This document shows, piece after piece, positions 8,445 to 16,368 of a DNA stretch of 40,108 bases; positions within the stretch are counted from its first letter, which is position 1, and every line of letters starts with the position of its first letter. A program made the translations under genes and the position numbers. The notes beneath the pieces are model-generated. The model was given only the letters and a program-made list of their open reading frames with translations, was not told the DNA's origin and searched no databases. Source of the stretch: Candidatus Faecivicinus avistercoris (GTDB taxonomy: Bacteria > Bacillota > Clostridia > Christensenellales > Aristaeellaceae); NCBI GenBank assembly GCA_018716805.1, contig DVJL01000044.1:1-40108 (forward strand), given 5' to 3'.

Positions 8445-8636
8445 ATGGGAAAGTATTGTGAGATCTGCGGAAAGGGCGTCGTTTACGGCAACAACGTCAG
8501 CCATTCCAACCGCAAGACGCGCCGCACCTGGGCTCCGAACACGCAGAAGGTGCGCGTTCTGGTCAACGGCGCTCCGAAGCGCATGTCTGTCTGCACGCGC
8601 TGCCTGCGCAGCAACAAGGTTGAGCGCGCGCTGTGA
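8445..8636 (+). CDS. rpmB: 50S ribosomal protein L28, zinc-binding form
   Basis: L28 is a large-subunit ribosomal protein. The 63 residues begin [21 protein letters not shown] and end with [14 protein letters not shown]. The CXXC pairs (C5/C8 and a second pair near residue 52) mark the zinc-binding C+ version; zinc-free paralogs serve in zinc shortage in other bacteria. A strong AAGGAGGT lies 10 bases before the ATG. It is transcribed alone, from its own promoter to a strong terminator, as is common for rpmB in Firmicutes. Confidence 0.97.
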   Translation: MGKYCEICGKGVVYGNNVSHSNRKTRRTWAPNTQKVRVLVNGAPKRMSVCTRCLRSNKVERAL

Positions 8637-8660
8637 GCACGGCTGTCCGAGCGCAAAATG

Positions 8661-8718
8661 ACCGGCCAACGGGAAATCGCCCTCTTCGCGGCGGATGTTT
8701 CCCGTTGGCCGGTTTTTT
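8661..8718 (+). terminator. rho-independent terminator of rpmB
   Basis: A perfect 16-bp stem (8661-8676 with 8698-8713) is followed by a run of six T (8713-8718). In the other direction it is followed by CATTTTG, so it may also serve the small - strand gene ending at 8737. Confidence 0.92.
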
Positions 8719-8736
8719 CGGCTTTCGCCGCACAAT

Positions 8737-8916
8737 CTATCCAAAGCGCCAGATCAGGAATCCGATGCTCACCAGCACGATGCCCAGAAACGACGCCCAG
8801 AGCCAGCTGGGCACGGACAGCAGGAGAATGAGCATCCCCGCGGCCATCAGTACCAGCCCGATGTTCTTCGCCGTCCGGTTTCCATTCTTGCCGCCAAAAA
8901 AGCAAAATCTGCTCAA
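8737..8916 (-). CDS. small two-helix membrane protein, TTG start
   Basis: A 59-residue frame on the - strand in the gap between rpmB and zapA. It starts with TTG at 8916, 8 bases after a good GGAGG site (complement of 8925-8929). The product opens with SRFCFFGGKNGNRTAKN and continues as two hydrophobic helices split by a PSW turn (GLVLMAAGMLILLLSVPSW, then ASFLGIVLVSIGFLIW), ending RFG. The ribosome site, the clean helix-turn-helix membrane pattern and the snug stop next to a bidirectional hairpin argue that it is real. I do not recognise a named family; small hydrophobic proteins like it occur in Clostridia. No clear promoter was found. Confidence 0.65.
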   Translation of the reverse strand: MSRFCFFGGKNGNRTAKNIGLVLMAAGMLILLLSVPSWLWASFLGIVLVSIGFLIWRFG

Positions 8917-9020
8917 TGCAATCGCCTCCCCCGCAATATCGTATGCGCCGCGCGCGCCATTTGTTCAAAAAACCGCCCGTCGCCGGAGTTCAACACCGCG
9001 CCCATTTCGCGCATTCCCGC

Positions 9021-9049
9021 TTGAACGAGGCTTCTGCCTGTGCTATAAT
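9021..9049 (+). promoter_or_regulatory. sigma-A promoter of zapA
   Basis: TTGAAC (9021-9026), 17-base spacer, TATAAT (9044-9049) with TGC before it (extended -10). The leader carries a 7-bp hairpin (GCCGGAC 9059-9065 with GTCCGGC 9073-9079) just before the ribosome site, which might affect translation. Confidence 0.8.
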
Positions 9050-9099
9050 TTGAAGGAAGCCGGACGCCGGAGGTCCGGCGCCGAAAGGATGTCCGACCC

Positions 9100-9375
9100 A
9101 TGCAGAAAATCCGAACCACCGTCAAGATCGCCGGCAAGGAATACAACATCACCGGTTACGACCCAGCCGAACACGTCCAGCGCGTGGCTGAGCACGTCGA
9201 CCGAACCATGAGCGAACTCTCGCTGACGACCCACCTGCCGCCGGCGCAGCTGGCCGTGCTGGCCGCCATCAACGCCACCGACGACATGATCAAATCGCGC
9301 GACGAGATCCGCCGCCTCCGCGCGGAAAACGAACGCCTGCGCGCAGAACTGGAGAAACAGGCCGATGAGAAATAA
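9100..9375 (+). CDS. zapA: cell division protein ZapA
   Basis: ZapA binds FtsZ in the cytoplasm and bundles its filaments at mid-cell. The 91 residues show the family pattern: an N-terminal beta part with TVKIAGKEYNITG, then VAEHVDRTMSEL, LAVLAAINATDD and a C-terminal coiled coil (about 60-90, RRLRAENERLRAELEKQ). GAAAGGA precedes the ATG. The end overlaps the next gene by 11 bases. zapA beside a U32 peptidase gene and mutS2 is an order I recall from several Firmicutes. Confidence 0.93.
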   Translation: MQKIRTTVKIAGKEYNITGYDPAEHVQRVAEHVDRTMSELSLTTHLPPAQLAVLAAINATDDMIKSRDEIRRLRAENERLRAELEKQADEK

Positions 9376-12160
9376 ACCCGAGCTGCTCGCCCCGGCGGGC
9401 AGCATGGCCGCGCTCGTCGCCGCCGTGCAAAACGGCGCGGACGCCGTCTACCTCGGCATGGGCGACTTCAACGCCCGGCACAGCGCCGGCAACTTTTCGG
9501 CCGGTCAGCTGGCGGACGCGGTTCGCTATTGCCATGCGCGCGGCGTGCGCGTCCACGTCACGCTGAACACGATGATCCGCGAGGACGAGCTGCCCGCCCT
9601 GCGCCGCGCCATCGAATCGGTCGCCGCCTCCGGCGCGGACGCCGTGCTCGTTCAGGACTTCGGCGTCGCGCGCGCGGTGCGCGCGATCGCGCCGGGGCTC
9701 GCGCTGCACGCCAGCACGCAGATGGCCGCGCACAACCGCGCCGGCGTGGAATTTCTGGCGCGAAACGGCTTCGCCCGCGCCGTGCTCGCCCGCGAGATGT
9801 CCATTCCCGAGATTCAAGCGTGCGCGGGGCTGGGAATCGAACTGGAAGCGTTTGTCCACGGCGCGCTGTGCGTCTCCTGCTCGGGGCAGTGCCTGTTTTC
9901 GGGAATGGTCGGCGGGCGCAGCGGAAACCGCGGCCGCTGCGCTCAGCCGTGCCGGATGCGCTACCGGATGGAGGACGCGGACGGCTATCTGCTCTCGACG
10001 AAGGATCTCTGCGCGCTCGGCGCGCTGGACGATCTGCGCGAGGCCGGCGTCGACAGCTTCAAGATCGAGGGCCGGCTGAAGCGTCCTGAATACGTCGCCG
10101 CCGTCACCGCCGCCTATCGCGCCGCGATCGACCAGCCCGCCGCGCCGCGCGACGCGCTGCCGCTTCAGCAGATGTTCAATCGCGGCGGCTTCACGCGGGG
10201 GTATCTCCACGGCGTGGACGATTCGGAGCTGATGTTCTCCGCGCGGCCAAACCACCTGGGCGTCAAGATCGGCGGCGCGGCGCAGGACGGCTGGATCCGG
10301 CTGGACGCCGACGTCGATCCGGAGGACGCGCTGGTGCTTCGCGCGATTCCGCTGGGCGAACCGGAAACCGCCGTGCCAAACAGCGAAAGGTCTGCGCGCA
10401 CGCCGGGTGAACGGGCGGCGGCCAGCCGGCGCGGAGGAGATCGTTCCCGCACAGCCGCGCGGGATTCCCGCGGAACTTCCTCCGACGCCGACCGTCCGGT
10501 CCGGCTGTCCGGTTTCGCGGGCGATTTCGTCCGCTGCCCCGGCGCGCGGCGCGGCGACCGGCTGATCCGCCTGGTTTCCGAAGCCCAGATGCGCGCAGCG
10601 CGGGAAAGCGCCTCGGGCGAATGCCGGGCAATTTCCATCCGCGCCGAACTGACGCTGCGCGTCGGCCGGCCGGCCGAACTCGGAATCTCGGACGGAACGC
10701 TCGCCGCTCAAGCTGTCGGCCCGGCCGTCGAAGCCGCGCACAGCCGGGAATTCGACCGTGAGCGCGCCGAAGCGCAGCTGCGCAAGACCGGCGGGACGCC
10801 CTATCGGATGACTGATGTGACGATCCATGCCGATGCGAACGCCTTTTTCCCGATTTCGGAGCTCAACGCCCTGCGGCGCAACGCGCTCGACGCCCTGACC
10901 CAATTGCGCCTTTCGGAGCCTTCGGACGCCGCCGCAGCCGCTTCCCGCGCGTCCGGCAGCAGTCCCGCGCCAGCGGACTTCCGCCCGTCGGAATCCATCT
11001 GCGCGGCTGCGCTTCGCACGGGCAGCGATTTCGCAATGACGCAGGAGCTTCTCCCTCCGAATGCAGACGCGGCCCCTCCCGCGCATGGCGGCTTTGTAGA
11101 AGGCAAGGTTTCTCCCGCGCGCGGCGGCTCTGCGGAAGGCACAGCTTCTTCCGCGCACGGCGGCCCCGCAGAAGACGAAGTTCTCCCCGCGCACAGCGGC
11201 TTTGCAGAAAGTGCGGACGGCCTCGCGCAAGGCGCGGCGTCCCTTCTTCCTCAGGCATCCGGCGCGAGTGCTTCCCGCGCTCCGACGCCCTCCCCCGCTC
11301 CGGCGCATCCCGCCGTTCGGGTTCAGAGCGGGGATCCCGAGCTGCTCCAGCGGGCGCTGGCGCTGGGCGCAGACGGCGCGATCTTCGATCCTCCCGACGT
11401 CCGGCCGGAGGCGCTCGACGCGTTCGCGCCCCAGCTGCCCGACACATTCGCCCTCGCCGTACCCGAGGTTCTCTCCCAACGCTCGCTGGAGACGCTCTTC
11501 GGATGGACACAGCGGCACGCCGGGCGGATCGAGCGCGTCTACCTCGCCAACATCGGCCACTTCGCGCTGGACTGGCCAGGCGTGCACATCGCGGATTTTC
11601 TGCTCAACGCGGCAAATTCGTTTGCAGTCAGCCAGCTTCGCGAGTGGGGCTGCGCGGGCTACACGCCGTCGGTCGAGCTGAACGGCGCGCAGATCGCCGC
11701 CATGGACAGCGAGGAATCCCGCTGCCCGCGCGAGCTGATCGTGCACGGCCGGATTCCGCTGATGCGGTTGCGGCACTGTCCGCTGCGCGCGGCGCGCGGC
11801 ATCCCGGGCAAACACGCCGGATGCCATCGCTGTGACGGCTGCGCCCCTGCCGAGCGCGTGGACGCAAAATCGCTGACCGACCGAACCGGCGCGTCCTTTC
11901 CGCTGCGCAGGCTCGCGACGCCGGACGGCTGCGTCATCCGCCTGCTCAACAGCGTGCCGCTGATGACGCTGCGCAGAATTCGCCGGCTGCCGCGCGCGGA
12001 AGGCTGGCGCGTGCTGGCCGACGGCGCGGGCGACGCGGAGGCGGCTGTTCGCCTGTACCTGCTCGCCGCGCGCGGCGGGGACGTCCGCCAAAGCCCCGAC
12101 TGGCCCGCGCTCTCCGAAATGCCTTCCACGACCGGGCACTACTTCCGCGGCGTGGAATGA
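9365..12160 (+). CDS. U32 family peptidase / RlhA-like protein with repeat-rich inserts
   Basis: A U32-family protein of the kind that includes E. coli RlhA (23S rRNA C2501 hydroxylation) with a DUF3656-like second half; the proteolytic label is historical. The N-terminal barrel shows LLAPAGSM, GADAVYLG, FVHGALCVSCSGQC and GRCAQPCR, giving cysteines 169, 172, 176, 192 and 196, probably an iron-sulfur or metal site. A second cysteine cluster (HCPL, CHRCDGC) lies near the C-terminus. At 931 residues it is longer than usual because of two low-complexity inserts, one near residues 345-390 and one near 515-645. The second holds four 12-residue tandem repeats (572-619). It overlaps zapA by 11 bases. 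Its substrate is uncertain. Confidence 0.85.
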   Translation: MRNKPELLAPAGSMAALVAAVQNGADAVYLGMGDFNARHSAGNFSAGQLADAVRYCHARGVRVHVTLNTMIREDELPALRRAIESVAASGADAVLVQDFGVARAVRAIAPGLALHASTQMAAHNRAGVEFLARNGFARAVLAREMSIPEIQACAGLGIELEAFVHGALCVSCSGQCLFSGMVGGRSGNRGRCAQPCRMRYRMEDADGYLLSTKDLCALGALDDLREAGVDSFKIEGRLKRPEYVAAVTAAYRAAIDQPAAPRDALPLQQMFNRGGFTRGYLHGVDDSELMFSARPNHLGVKIGGAAQDGWIRLDADVDPEDALVLRAIPLGEPETAVPNSERSARTPGERAAASRRGGDRSRTAARDSRGTSSDADRPVRLSGFAGDFVRCPGARRGDRLIRLVSEAQMRAARESASGECRAISIRAELTLRVGRPAELGISDGTLAAQAVGPAVEAAHSREFDRERAEAQLRKTGGTPYRMTDVTIHADANAFFPISELNALRRNALDALTQLRLSEPSDAAAAASRASGSSPAPADFRPSESICAAALRTGSDFAMTQELLPPNADAAPPAHGGFVEGKVSPARGGSAEGTASSAHGGPAEDEVLPAHSGFAESADGLAQGAASLLPQASGASASRAPTPSPAPAHPAVRVQSGDPELLQRALALGADGAIFDPPDVRPEALDAFAPQLPDTFALAVPEVLSQRSLETLFGWTQRHAGRIERVYLANIGHFALDWPGVHIADFLLNAANSFAVSQLREWGCAGYTPSVELNGAQIAAMDSEESRCPRELIVHGRIPLMRLRHCPLRAARGIPGKHAGCHRCDGCAPAERVDAKSLTDRTGASFPLRRLATPDGCVIRLLNSVPLMTLRRIRRLPRAEGWRVLADGAGDAEAAVRLYLLAARGGDVRQSPDWPALSEMPSTTGHYFRGVE
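11078..11221 (+). repeat. four 36-bp in-frame tandem repeats in the U32 gene
   Basis: Units at 11078-11113, 11114-11149, 11150-11185 and 11186-11221 each encode 12 residues on the pattern P-A-H-G-G-x-A/V-E-x-x-x-x. They are diverged but in register, as expected of slipped-strand expansion under selection for frame. Confidence 0.85.
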
Positions 12161-12404
12161 GCCGCATGTTTCGCGCGACGTGATTCGCGCCTACCGTGCG
12201 CCCTGCGCAGGCCGGGGCGGCATCCGCTGGCGGCGTCTTGCGAGATCCGCTTCGAGAACCGAGTTTCGTCCCCTTCCGCGGCGTGGAACAATCCGCAGTT
12301 CCGCTTGTCGCGATTCGTGTCCGCCGTGTGTCCTGCGCAGACTGAAACGGCATCCGCTGGCGGCGTCTTGCGAGACCCGCTCGGGAACCGAACCTGCGCC
12401 CCTC
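12143..12404 (+). repeat. 131-bp tandem duplication at the U32/mutS2 junction
   Basis: Unit A (12143-12273) begins in the last codons of the U32 gene and unit B (12274-12404) follows directly. Both start TTCCGCGGCGTGGAA. Both contain a 28-base identical block (12218-12245 and 12348-12375) and a shared CCTGCGCAG. The rest is diverged, with a 1-base length change. This fills most of the 294-base gap before mutS2; I see no promoter there. Confidence 0.8.
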
Positions 12405-12454
12405 GGGGCGGACGAAGTCCTTTTCGACCACAATTTCAGATGGAGTCGAACGCT

Positions 12455-14803
12455 ATGAACGATAGAAACCTTCGGGTATTGGAATATCCCAAGATCCTCG
12501 AAATGCTGGCGGCGCTGGCGGTGACCGAGATGGGCCGCGAGCAATGCCGTCTGCTCACGCCGTCGGGCGATCCCGCCGAGGTGCGCCGCCGCCAGGCGGA
12601 GACCGAAGAGGCCTCGACCGTGCTGGCCTACGTCGGCGCAAACCCGATGGCCTACTTCACCGACGTGCGCGAATACCTCCGGCTGGCGCAGGTCGGATCG
12701 ACGCTTTCGCAAAAGGCGCTTCTGATGGTCGCCGACGCGATCAAGGCCGCGCGCGTCGTGCGCTCCGCGCTGGTGACCGACCGCGAGGACACGCCGCTCC
12801 TGACCGAGATGGGCTCGCGGCTGTCCACGAACCGCTCGCTTGAAGAGGAGATCTACAACGCGATCCTCTCCGAGGACGAGATCAGCGACCGCGCAAGCCC
12901 CGAGCTGTACAACATCCGACGGCAGATGCGCGTGCTGAACGACCGCGTGCGCGACCGGCTCAACGCCATCATCCGCTCGTCGACGATGCAGAAGTACCTG
13001 ATGGACGCCATCATCACCGTGCGCAACGGGCGCTACGTCGTGCCGGTCAAGGCCGAGTGCCGGCAGAACGTGCCGGGCATTGTGCACGACCAGTCCGGCA
13101 GCGGATCGACGCTGTTCATCGAACCGATGGGCGTGGTCGAGGCCGGCAACGAGCTCAAGCAGTGGACGCTCAAGGAGCGCAACGAGATCGAACGCATCCT
13201 CGCCGACCTCTCCTCGCGCATCGCGCCCGACGCGCCGCTGTACGCCAACAACCTGGACATGCTCTCGCGCGTGGACATGATCTTCGCCCGCGCGGCGCTG
13301 GGGCGGTCGATGCACGGCGTGACGCCGAAACTCAACGAGGAGGGCCGCGTCAACCTGATCCGCGCGCGGCACCCGCTGATCGACCCGTCGAAGGTCGTGC
13401 CCTCGACCATCCGGCTGGGCAGCGACTTCACCACGCTGGTCATCACCGGGCCAAACACCGGCGGCAAGACCGTGACGCTCAAGACCGTCGGCCTGCTCGC
13501 GCTGATGGCGCAGTCGGGCATGCTGATTCCCGCGGCGTTCGGCTCGGAGCTGGCCATTTACGACGCCGTGTTCGCCGACATCGGCGACGAGCAGTCCATT
13601 GAGCAGTCGCTTTCGACGTTCTCCTCCCACATGACGAACATCGTGGGCATCCTCGGCAGCGTCACGCCCAGGTCGCTGGCGCTGTTCGACGAGCTCGGCG
13701 CCGGCACCGACCCGACCGAGGGCGCCGCGCTGGCGATGTCGATCCTCGATCACCTGCGCAAGCAGGGCGTAGCCACCATGGCGACCACCCACTACAGCGA
13801 GCTGAAGGCCTACGCGCTGAGCACGCCGGGCGTGGAAAACGCCTCGGTGGAGTTCGATGTCGAGACGCTCCGGCCGACCTACCGGCTGTCCATCGGCATT
13901 CCCGGAAAGTCGAACGCCTTTGAGATCTCGCGCAAGCTGGGTCTGCCGGAATTTCTGATCGACGACGCCGGCGCGCGGCTCAGCCGCGATCAGGTGCGCT
14001 TTGAGGACGTCATCGCGAACGCCGAATACCACCGGCAGATCGCCGAAAAGGAGCGCGAGCTGGCCGAACAGGCCCACCGCGAGACGCAGAAGCTGCGCGA
14101 CGAGGCCGAAAAGCTGCGCCGCGAGATCGACGAAAAGCGCGAAACCGAGCTGCGCAAGGCCAAGGAGCAGGCGCGGCAGGTGCTCAGGCGCGCACAGGCG
14201 GAGTCCGAGCAGCTCATCTCCGAGCTCAAGCGCCACCGCAACGACGGCCTCAAGGAGCACGAGCTGCACGCCATGCGCGCCAAGCTCCAGGACGCCATCG
14301 ACGCCAATTCCGAGAAGATCGCCGCCGCAAAGCCCGAGGACGACGCCGTTCCGACCGACCTCAAGCCGGGCGACACGGTGCTGCTGCTCGACCTGAACGC
14401 CCGTGCCACGGTGCTGACCGCGCCGGACGGCAAGGGCGACTGCTCGGTGCAGGCCGGCGCGCTGAAGCTCAAGGCGAACGTGTCGCGCATGCGCCGCGCG
14501 AAGCCCGAGAAGGAGAAGAAGCCAAAGGGCGGCGCGAAGGTCAGCGTCTCCATGCGCGACGTCGAGACGGAGTGCGATGTGCGCGGCAACACGCTCGAGG
14601 AGGCGCTGATGGCGGTGGATCTGTTCCTCGACGGCGCGGTGCTCAACCGCCTGCGCGAAGTCAGCATCATCCACGGCAAGGGCACCGGCGTGCTGCGCGC
14701 GGGCATCCACAAGCACCTGAAGGGCCACCCCGCAGTGAAGGAATTCCGCCTTGGCCGCTACGGCGAGGGCGAGGATGGCGTGACGATCGTCACGCTGAAG
14801 TGA
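12455..14803 (+). CDS. mutS2: endonuclease MutS2
   Basis: MutS2 is a MutS-like ATPase with a C-terminal nuclease; roles described for the family include limiting recombination and rescuing collided ribosomes. The 782 residues have the core and clamp domains, the Walker A motif GPNTGGKT starting near residue 332, the Walker B region LFDELGAGTDPTEG, a coiled-coil linker (about 520-610, rich in E, K and R) and a C-terminal Smr domain with ECDVRGNTLEEA and HGKGTG. ATG 12455 is chosen because TGGAG lies 9 bases before it; ATG 12440 has no ribosome site. It is followed after 26 bases by the secreted PPC protein and may be transcribed with zapA and the U32 gene. Confidence 0.96.
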   Translation: MNDRNLRVLEYPKILEMLAALAVTEMGREQCRLLTPSGDPAEVRRRQAETEEASTVLAYVGANPMAYFTDVREYLRLAQVGSTLSQKALLMVADAIKAARVVRSALVTDREDTPLLTEMGSRLSTNRSLEEEIYNAILSEDEISDRASPELYNIRRQMRVLNDRVRDRLNAIIRSSTMQKYLMDAIITVRNGRYVVPVKAECRQNVPGIVHDQSGSGSTLFIEPMGVVEAGNELKQWTLKERNEIERILADLSSRIAPDAPLYANNLDMLSRVDMIFARAALGRSMHGVTPKLNEEGRVNLIRARHPLIDPSKVVPSTIRLGSDFTTLVITGPNTGGKTVTLKTVGLLALMAQSGMLIPAAFGSELAIYDAVFADIGDEQSIEQSLSTFSSHMTNIVGILGSVTPRSLALFDELGAGTDPTEGAALAMSILDHLRKQGVATMATTHYSELKAYALSTPGVENASVEFDVETLRPTYRLSIGIPGKSNAFEISRKLGLPEFLIDDAGARLSRDQVRFEDVIANAEYHRQIAEKERELAEQAHRETQKLRDEAEKLRREIDEKRETELRKAKEQARQVLRRAQAESEQLISELKRHRNDGLKEHELHAMRAKLQDAIDANSEKIAAAKPEDDAVPTDLKPGDTVLLLDLNARATVLTAPDGKGDCSVQAGALKLKANVSRMRRAKPEKEKKPKGGAKVSVSMRDVETECDVRGNTLEEALMAVDLFLDGAVLNRLREVSIIHGKGTGVLRAGIHKHLKGHPAVKEFRLGRYGEGEDGVTIVTLK

Positions 14804-14829
14804 CCAGATTGGAAGGGAGAGCGATTGGG

Positions 14830-15600
14830 ATGAAGAAATTTTGGATTCGGATCCTTGCAATGGCCGCCGCGCTGGCGGCAGCGTGCGCGTCCGGCGCGCT
14901 GGCGGACTCCACCACGCGGATCGACCACGAGCCGATTGCCGTCAACGCGGACTGGACGGAGGGCGAAATGCGCCCCGACGAGTACCACTACCATCCGTTC
15001 ACGGTCGATCAGGTCGGCCTGGTGACCGTGCGCGTGCAGTCGTTCTACGGCAACGCGTCCTTCGACCTGCTCGACGCCGACCTCGTCAGCTGGGACATCA
15101 CCTATCTCGGCGGCACCGAGGGCGCGCCGGCCACGCACGACCTCACCTACTACCTCGAACCGGGGCTGTACTATGTGCGCAGCAACGGCGCCTCCAACAC
15201 GCAGGGCGACTACCGCATCAAGATCTCGCTCGAGCCGTGCGCGAGCGACGAGACCGAGCCGAACGACGACTACCACGGCGCGCAGCCGCTCGCTTCGGGC
15301 GCGACCGCCAGCGGCGTGCTGACCGAGTGGGATGAGCACGACTACTACGCCTTCACCCTGACCGAGGAGACCGAGGTGTACATGACCGCCAACTCCGAAA
15401 TTCAGGGCTCGCAGGACCTCACCCTCTACGACGGCGACATGGTCGAAATCGACATCGTCTACGGCCTCCACGGCTACGCGGAGGAGCGGCTGCTGCCCGC
15501 GGGCACCTACTACATCGCCCTTTCGGGCGAAAAGGGCGCCTACACGCTGAAGGTCGATTTCGGCACGGCCGGTTCGGAAAAGGCCGCCATGGCGGAGTAA
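14830..15600 (+). CDS. secreted protein with two PPC-like domains
   Basis: A 256-residue exported protein of unknown role. A signal peptide (residues 1-25, hydrophobic LAMAAALAAACASGALA, cleavage after ALA) leads to two beta-sandwich repeats like bacterial pre-peptidase C-terminal (PPC) domains. Both have the DYYAF- or YHYHPF-type strand, a LxxYLxPGxYY-type motif and a final Tyr-x-hydrophobic strand (DYRIKIS, AYTLKVDF); the linker has the typical ETEPNDDYxxAQPL signature. No catalytic domain is present. GGAAGGGAGAG precedes ATG 14830. It lies between mutS2 and a two-component system. It may bind the cell wall or glycans, but that is a guess. Confidence 0.8.
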   Translation: MKKFWIRILAMAAALAAACASGALADSTTRIDHEPIAVNADWTEGEMRPDEYHYHPFTVDQVGLVTVRVQSFYGNASFDLLDADLVSWDITYLGGTEGAPATHDLTYYLEPGLYYVRSNGASNTQGDYRIKISLEPCASDETEPNDDYHGAQPLASGATASGVLTEWDEHDYYAFTLTEETEVYMTANSEIQGSQDLTLYDGDMVEIDIVYGLHGYAEERLLPAGTYYIALSGEKGAYTLKVDFGTAGSEKAAMAE

Positions 15601-15614
15601 TTCTTTTCCGCGCG

Positions 15615-15657
15615 GACACAATTTGTTCATTCCCGGTTCACGCCCGGGCGGTATAAT
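15615..15657 (+). promoter_or_regulatory. response-regulator promoter with direct-repeat operator
   Basis: The -10 is TATAAT (15652-15657). No good -35 is seen at 17 bases. Instead hexamers GACACA (15615), TTCATT (15626) and TTCACG (15637) lie 11 bases apart, the spacing used by OmpR/PhoP-type regulators. The same layout occurs before the htrA-like gene. Positive autoregulation by the response regulator is inferred. Confidence 0.6.
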
Positions 15658-15681
15658 CCAAAAATAAAAGGGGAATTGTCG

Positions 15682-16365
15682 ATGAAAACAAAGATTCTGC
15701 TTGTAGACGACGACCCGAACATCCGCCAGCTGGTCAACCTGTACTTGGAAAAGGAAGGATTTGAGGTCGTCATGGCCGACCGCGGCGATGAAGCGATCAA
15801 AATCTTCAAATCCACGCCGCCGAACCTGATCTTGCTGGACGTGATGCTTCCCGGCATGGACGGCTGGCAGGTCTGCCGCGAGGTGCGCAAGGTGTCGAAC
15901 ATTCCGATCATCATGCTCACCGCAAAGGACGAGACCTTCGACAAGGTGCTCGGCCTCGAGCTGGGCGCGGACGACTACATGGTCAAGCCGTTTGAAATGA
16001 AGGAGCTGGTCGCGCGGATCAAGGCCGTGCTGCGCCGGTTCCAGAATTCCGAGACGCCGGCAAAGGAGCTGGTCTTTCCGGGGCTGACGATCAACATCAG
16101 CCAGTACACCGTGACCTTCATGGGCCGCGAGCTGGAAATGCCGCCCAAGGAGTTGGAGCTTCTGTACTTTCTGGCCAGCCATCCGGGGATGGTGTTTACG
16201 CGCGAGCAGCTGCTCGAACAGGTGTGGGGCTACGACTATTTCGGCGACTCCCGCACGGTGGACGTGCACGTCAAGCGCCTGCGGGAAAAGCTCTCCGCGG
16301 GCGAGCAGATGGGCTGGCAGATCAAGACCGTGTGGGGCGTCGGATATAAATTCGAGGTGAAATAA
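15682..16365 (+). CDS. OmpR/PhoP-family response regulator
   Basis: A DNA-binding response regulator of 227 residues. The receiver domain (1-115) has the acidic pocket D9-D11, the phosphoacceptor D53 in LILLDVMLPG, T80 and K102. The C-terminal winged helix (about 130-227) has LTxxE-like ELEMPPKELELLYFL and the recognition region SRTVDVHVKRLREKL. The start is ATG 15682 with AGGGGA 8 bases before; an upstream TTG in frame is less likely. The histidine kinase gene starts 3 bases downstream, so the pair is co-transcribed. It resembles WalR, PhoP and ResD; the promoter's 11-base TTCA repeats favour a PhoP-like binding mode. The signal is unknown. Confidence 0.93.
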   Translation: MKTKILLVDDDPNIRQLVNLYLEKEGFEVVMADRGDEAIKIFKSTPPNLILLDVMLPGMDGWQVCREVRKVSNIPIIMLTAKDETFDKVLGLELGADDYMVKPFEMKELVARIKAVLRRFQNSETPAKELVFPGLTINISQYTVTFMGRELEMPPKELELLYFLASHPGMVFTREQLLEQVWGYDYFGDSRTVDVHVKRLREKLSAGEQMGWQIKTVWGVGYKFEVK

Positions 16366-16368
16366 GCC

